This document shows, in pieces, positions 6,959-10,089 of a stretch of 10,089 bases of DNA. Position numbers and translations under genes: made by a program. Source of the DNA: an uncultured Muribaculaceae bacterium (GTDB taxonomy: Bacteria; Bacteroidota; Bacteroidia; Bacteroidales; Muribaculaceae); the NCBI GenBank assembly GCA_910587545.1, contig CAJUMI010000091.1, positions 1-10,089 of the forward strand, given 5' to 3'. How positions within the stretch are numbered: position 1 is the first letter of the stretch; each line of letters opens with the position of its first letter. The notes beneath the pieces are model-generated. The model saw only the letters and a program-made list of their open reading frames with translations, was not told where the DNA came from and searched no databases.

Positions 6959-7699
6959 TTCAGGCCGTCGGGCTGTGTAGATTGTACACACTCCGAACGT
7001 CAGTCTGCGGAACGTCGTGTCGGTGAAGCCTGCTTCTCTGATGAGACGTAGCATATCGTCGCCCTGAGGGACGGCGGCGATACTTTCGGGCAGGTAGGTG
7101 TATGCGCGGTTGTCTTTCGATACCAGGCGTCCGACTGCGGGAATGATGAATTTAGTGTAGAGTTTGTAGAGCGGTCTGACAAGCGGATTGACCGGGGTTG
7201 ACAGCTCGACGACGCAGAGCATGCCTCCTGGTCTGAGCACACGCAGCATTTCGGCATACCCTTTGTCGAGGTGTTCGAAATTGCGGACACCGTAGGCCAC
7301 GGTTACAGCGTCGGCAGATGCGTTGTCGAAAGGCATCGCGAGACAGTCGGCCGTCATCAGGGTGACTCTGTCCTCCAGCCCTGACTCGGCGACTTTGCGC
7401 CTGCCGATGGCGACCATTTCTTTCGAAAGGTCGATGCCGGTGACGTCTGCCCGTCTGATAGAGCGGGCCAGAGCTATTGCGAGGTCTCCGGTCCCGGTGG
7501 CGATATCGATTATCCTGTCGGGCTGTGCCCCGGCGACTATTCTGACGGCTTTGCGCCGCCAGAGTTTGTCGATCCCGAAGGTCATGGCGCGATTCATCCA
7601 GTCATAAGCCGGAGCAATGGAGTCGAACATCTCGCGGACCTGTTCGGTCTTGGCTCGTTCGGCATCGTAAGGCTTTATATGTTCGGCCTTGACGTCCAA
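6956..7699 (-). CDS. menG: demethylmenaquinone methyltransferase
   Basis: MenG (UbiE family) methylates demethylmenaquinone with S-adenosylmethionine, the last step to menaquinone, the quinone used in Bacteroidales respiration. The 247-residue Rossmann methyltransferase has an N-terminal EHIKPYDAE segment, MFDSIAPAYDWMNRAMTFGID, motif I DIATGTGDLA (65-74), the acidic Asp90 ending motif II (VTGIDLS), VAYGVRNFEHL (about 134-144), the post-motif LRPGG, and YTYLPESI (about 200-207), a UbiE/MenG signature. The start is TTG at 7699-7697: an in-frame stop (the purC TGA) lies one codon upstream and the next Met is residue 24, which would delete the conserved EHIKPY region. Spacing to purC is three bases, so translation is probably coupled. 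The reaction releases SAH, substrate of the nucleosidase at 3740-4408. Confidence 0.94.
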   Translation of the reverse strand: MDVKAEHIKPYDAERAKTEQVREMFDSIAPAYDWMNRAMTFGIDKLWRRKAVRIVAGAQPDRIIDIATGTGDLAIALARSIRRADVTGIDLSKEMVAIGRRKVAESGLEDRVTLMTADCLAMPFDNASADAVTVAYGVRNFEHLDKGYAEMLRVLRPGGMLCVVELSTPVNPLVRPLYKLYTKFIIPAVGRLVSKDNRAYTYLPESIAAVPQGDDMLRLIREAGFTDTTFRRLTFGVCTIYTARRPE

Positions 7700-7702
7700 T
7701 TG

Positions 7703-8656
7703 TCAACGTTTGAGGTTGTCAAGACAGTCGAGCACGTTGCGGGCTATGCGGTCGGCCAGATGATCTTCGGGCGCTTTGACAAATTTCCTGCCGGTGATGT
7801 GCTCGTAGAGTTCGATGTAGCGGTTGGAGATGCTTTCACATACTTCGGGTGTCATCTCGGGCACTTCCTGGCCGGCCTTGCCCATGAACCCGTTGTCCAT
7901 CAGCCACTGGCGTACAAATTCCTTGGAGAGCTGACGCTGCGGCTCTCCGGCCTCGAAGCGTTCCTGATAGCCTTCGGCGTAGAAGTAACGCGATGAGTCG
8001 GGGGTATGGATTTCGTCGATCAGTATCACTTTGTCGGCGAGTTTGCCGAATTCATATTTCGTGTCGACCAATATCAGCCCCTTTTCGGCAGCCATGCGTG
8101 TGCCGATGGCGAAGAGCTCGCGGGTGTACTTCTCCATAAGCTCGTAGTCGTCCTTGCTGACGATGCCTTGGGCGATGATCTCCTCTTTCGAGATGTTTTC
8201 GTCGTGGCCGGCTTCGGCCTTGGTGGTGGGGGTGATTATAGGCTCGGGGAAACGCTCGTTCTCGCGCATTCCATCGGGGAGTTTCACGCCGCAGATCTCG
8301 CGTGAGCCTGCTGCATATTCGCGCCATGCACTGCCGGTGAGATAGCCGCGTATGATCATTTCCACTCTGAAACCTTCGCATTTATATCCGACTGTCACCA
8401 TGGGGTCGGGAACGGCGAGTTTCCAGTTGGGCACGACATCGGCGGTGGCGTCGAGAAACTGCGCTGCTATCTGGTTGAGCATCTGTCCCTTGTAGGGGAT
8501 GCCTTCGGGTAGTATGACGTCGAATGCCGAAATACGGTCGGTCGCGACCATCACCATGATGGAGTCGTCGATGGTATAAACGTCGCGTACTTTGCCGTGG
8601 TAAACCGCGGTCTGGCCGGGAAAATTGAAATCAGTGCGGGTTAATGTCGTTGCCAT
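7703..8656 (-). CDS. purC: phosphoribosylaminoimidazole-succinocarboxamide synthase (SAICAR synthetase)
   Basis: PurC joins CAIR and aspartate with ATP to make SAICAR in purine synthesis. The 317-residue protein is longer than E. coli PurC (237) and resembles the longer form found in yeast and Bacteroidetes. Motifs are YHGKVRDVY (19-27, nucleotide-binding loop), ATDRISAFDV (38-47), RGYLTGSAWREY (103-114, substrate binding), EPIITPTTKAE (138-148), ILVDTKYEFG (195-204) and IDEIHTPDSSRY (213-224, metal/ATP site). The ATG at 8656 lies 37 bases after the phoH stop, with an A-rich leader and no Shine-Dalgarno; no -7 box is seen in the gap, so it is probably read from the phoH promoter. The stop TGA is followed by one CAA codon and the TTG start of menG in the same frame. 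PurB, the next enzyme, is at the other end of the window. Confidence 0.97.
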   Translation of the reverse strand: MATTLTRTDFNFPGQTAVYHGKVRDVYTIDDSIMVMVATDRISAFDVILPEGIPYKGQMLNQIAAQFLDATADVVPNWKLAVPDPMVTVGYKCEGFRVEMIIRGYLTGSAWREYAAGSREICGVKLPDGMRENERFPEPIITPTTKAEAGHDENISKEEIIAQGIVSKDDYELMEKYTRELFAIGTRMAAEKGLILVDTKYEFGKLADKVILIDEIHTPDSSRYFYAEGYQERFEAGEPQRQLSKEFVRQWLMDNGFMGKAGQEVPEMTPEVCESISNRYIELYEHITGRKFVKAPEDHLADRIARNVLDCLDNLKR

Positions 8657-8693
8657 TTATGTGATGTTTTTTTGATTGGTTAGTCGGGTTTGT

Positions 8694-9686
8694 CTATTCG
8701 GCCGCCTCTTGTCCGTCGGTATCTCCGTCGGTCTGCCGGGCGAGTTTCCGCTCTTCGTCGAAGTGCTCGTAGGCCTCGACGATGCGCTGCACGAGCTGGT
8801 GGCGTATGATGTCTTTTTTTGTGAATTCCACGCGGCCGATGCCTCTGACGTCGCGGAGCACTTTCAGTGCCTGCACCAGTCCCGATGTTGTTGTCCGGGG
8901 AAGGTCGATCTGGGTGATGTCACCGGTGATGATCATCTTGGCGTTCATGCCCAGACGCGTGAGAAACATCTTTATCTGGTGGGGGGTGGTATTTTGAGCT
9001 TCGTCAAGCACGATTATCGCGTCGTTGAGCGTGCGGCCTCGCATGAATGCCAGAGGAGCGATCTGTATCACTTTTGTCTCCATGTACTCCTTGAGCTTCA
9101 TTGGCGGTATCATGTCTTCGAGGGCGTCATAGAGCGGCTGGAGATATGGATCGATCTTGTCTTTCATGTCACCGGGCAGAAAGCCGAGTTTCTCGCCGGC
9201 TTCGACCGCCGGACGCGACAGGATGATCTTGCGGGCCTCGCGGTTTTTCAGCGCCCTCACAGCGAGCGCGATCGCCACGTAGGTCTTGCCGGTGCCGGCC
9301 GGACCGAGAGCAAACGTGAGGTCATTGTGGGCAAACTCCTCGACGAGTTTCTGCTGGTTGGGGGTGCGTCCGGTGATAGGCTTGCCGTTGAGGCCGTAGA
9401 TTATAACGTTGTCGCGTTTGAGTTCCCTTGGCCCGTCGCCTTTGACGATATCGATGATCGTCTCCTCGTTGAGTGAGTTGTATTGCTCGACATATTTCTC
9501 GATGCGTTTGATCGATCGTTCGAATTCCGATGTCTCGTTATCCTCGCCTATGACCTTGATCACATTGCCTCTGGCGGCGATGCGCAGTTTCGGAAAAAGA
9601 TTGCGTATCAGCTGCATGTTGCAGTTGTTCACCCCATAGAAAGTGACGGGGTCTACGTTGTCGATTATTACAATACGTTCGATCAT
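8694..9686 (-). CDS. PhoH-like ATPase
   Basis: A 330-residue cytosolic P-loop ATPase of the PhoH family. Relatives (PhoH/YbeZ) are linked to RNA metabolism and ribosome maturation, often working with the YbeY endonuclease; the exact role here is inferred. An N-terminal substrate-recognition domain (about 1-95) precedes the ATPase core, with Walker A GPAGTGKT (128-135), SRPAVEAGEKLGFLPGD (about 157-173), Walker B IIVLDEAQN (224-232) and the sensor region MIITGDITQIDLP (about 251-263). The C-terminal tail is acidic and charged. The frame is open to a TTG at 9722, but the ATG at 9686 is preferred because a -7 box TAACTTTG lies between them at 9717-9710, and MIERIVIIDNVDP is a plausible PhoH N-terminus. 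It is first in the run, followed by purC after 37 bases. Confidence 0.93.
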   Translation of the reverse strand: MIERIVIIDNVDPVTFYGVNNCNMQLIRNLFPKLRIAARGNVIKVIGEDNETSEFERSIKRIEKYVEQYNSLNEETIIDIVKGDGPRELKRDNVIIYGLNGKPITGRTPNQQKLVEEFAHNDLTFALGPAGTGKTYVAIALAVRALKNREARKIILSRPAVEAGEKLGFLPGDMKDKIDPYLQPLYDALEDMIPPMKLKEYMETKVIQIAPLAFMRGRTLNDAIIVLDEAQNTTPHQIKMFLTRLGMNAKMIITGDITQIDLPRTTTSGLVQALKVLRDVRGIGRVEFTKKDIIRHQLVQRIVEAYEHFDEERKLARQTDGDTDGQEAAE

Positions 9687-9709
9687 CAGTGGATTGCTTA
9701 CAGACTCTG

Positions 9710-9717
9710 CAAAGTTA
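9710..9717 (-). promoter_or_regulatory. -7 promoter element for the phoH-purC-menG run
   Basis: TAACTTTG on the minus strand matches TAnnTTTG exactly and is identical to the purB -7 box at 227-234. Transcription would begin near 9703, leaving a leader of roughly 17 bases before the ATG at 9686. A good TTTG is not seen 19-21 bases upstream, so strength is uncertain. The flanking 9718-9827 is AT-rich. Confidence 0.5.
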
Positions 9718-9894
9718 ATCAAAATATGGCGAAAGAGCGGTAGCCTCTCACCTAAAAAACAATCGAAACACTAATAAAGATTAAATAAAAATAAAGATTG
9801 GCGGGAAGCTAAAGCGAAATGCCCGTATTATTCAGTCGTGTTTTTTGCGGGGTAGGGGTCTCCGGTTTTATATTCGAAATTGTTTCCGGTTTGT

Positions 9895-10089
9895 TCATTG
9901 GGCCGGTCGATGAATTTTTTCATCAGGCCAGGTATAGTCGGGGAGTGTTATCCTGAGTCTCGCTATGTTGGGCATCCGATCCGGAATAGATTTATTCATA
10001 GAGTCTGCTTTGTTGTGGTTATATGCCTCCGAAAGTATTAACGCGAGTTCGGGATAAGGAACACCATAAAAAAGTTGAATCGGCAGCTT
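9895..10089 (-). CDS. C-terminal end of an unrecognised protein, possibly frameshifted
   Basis: On the minus strand 64 codons are open from the window edge to a TGA at 9897-9895. The peptide begins KLPIQLFYGVPYPELALILS and later contains NIARLRITLPDYTWPDEK, with composition like a real protein; the N-terminal part lies outside the window and I recognise no family. A run of six A (minus strand; plus 9920-9915) falls after the TWPDE codons. Skipping one A would switch to a frame open for about 30 more residues (FIDRPNEQTGNNFEYKTGDP and beyond) to a TAA at 9830-9828. It lies upstream of phoH in the same direction, more than 100 bases away. Confidence 0.5.
   Translation of the reverse strand, partial: KLPIQLFYGVPYPELALILSEAYNHNKADSMNKSIPDRMPNIARLRITLPDYTWPDEKIHRPAQ

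Noticed and set aside
8676..9476. 266-codon plus-strand open frame opposite phoH
   Set aside because: It is a shadow of the PhoH gene, whose Walker A and B motifs lie on the other strand; the translated shadow shows no domain.
9780..9840. Terminator for the edge gene before phoH
   Set aside because: Only a 4-base CGGG/CCCG pairing with a long loop precedes the T-rich stretch; too weak to call.
1..10089. Defence system, mobile element, CRISPR array or prophage
   Set aside because: No transposase, integrase, nuclease, toxin/antitoxin or spaced direct repeats are seen. The AlbA_2 protein alone, beside metabolic genes, does not indicate defence.

Overview
The window looks like Bacteroidales chromosome, most likely Muribaculaceae or a close relative; the family is inferred, not proved. 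The evidence is promoters of the Bacteroidetes type (TAnnTTTG -7 boxes), an A-rich leader without Shine-Dalgarno before purB, the phoH-purC-menG gene run, a DUF3078 outer-membrane barrel protein and a dispersed 'tgtagggacgcac' palindrome. Most of the window is ordinary core genome. I do not see a defence system, transposase, CRISPR array or prophage.

Layout. Positions 1-51 (-) hold the 5' part of tRNA-Val(TAC), with a very good promoter at 71-101. It is divergent from purB (277-1620, +), which has its own promoter near 204-234. Between purB and the converging minus-strand genes lies a 516-base non-genic stretch (1621-2136). It holds a perfect 17-bp-arm palindrome, a second inverted repeat, a half copy of the palindrome, and a decayed C-terminal gene fragment on the minus strand.

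From 9686 down to 2137 nine genes run on the minus strand with short gaps or overlaps: phoH-like ATPase, purC, menG/ubiE (TTG start), a DUF3078 outer-membrane protein, two small exported proteins, an MTA/SAH nucleosidase, an AlbA_2 plus winged-helix protein, and an EamA/DMT transporter. Stop/start overlaps (TGATG, ATGA) bind DUF3078 and the two exported proteins into one unit, and the nucleosidase and AlbA_2 protein into another. At the right edge (9895-10089, -) is the C-terminal end of an unrecognised protein, with a possible frameshift at a run of six A.

How they fit together. PurC makes SAICAR and PurB cleaves it to AICAR, consecutive steps of purine synthesis encoded on opposite strands here. 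MenG consumes S-adenosylmethionine to finish menaquinone and releases S-adenosylhomocysteine, the substrate of the nucleosidase further down the same run. The DUF3078 trio looks like an envelope module, possibly with its own promoter. The nucleosidase/AlbA_2/transporter trio is the least understood grouping.
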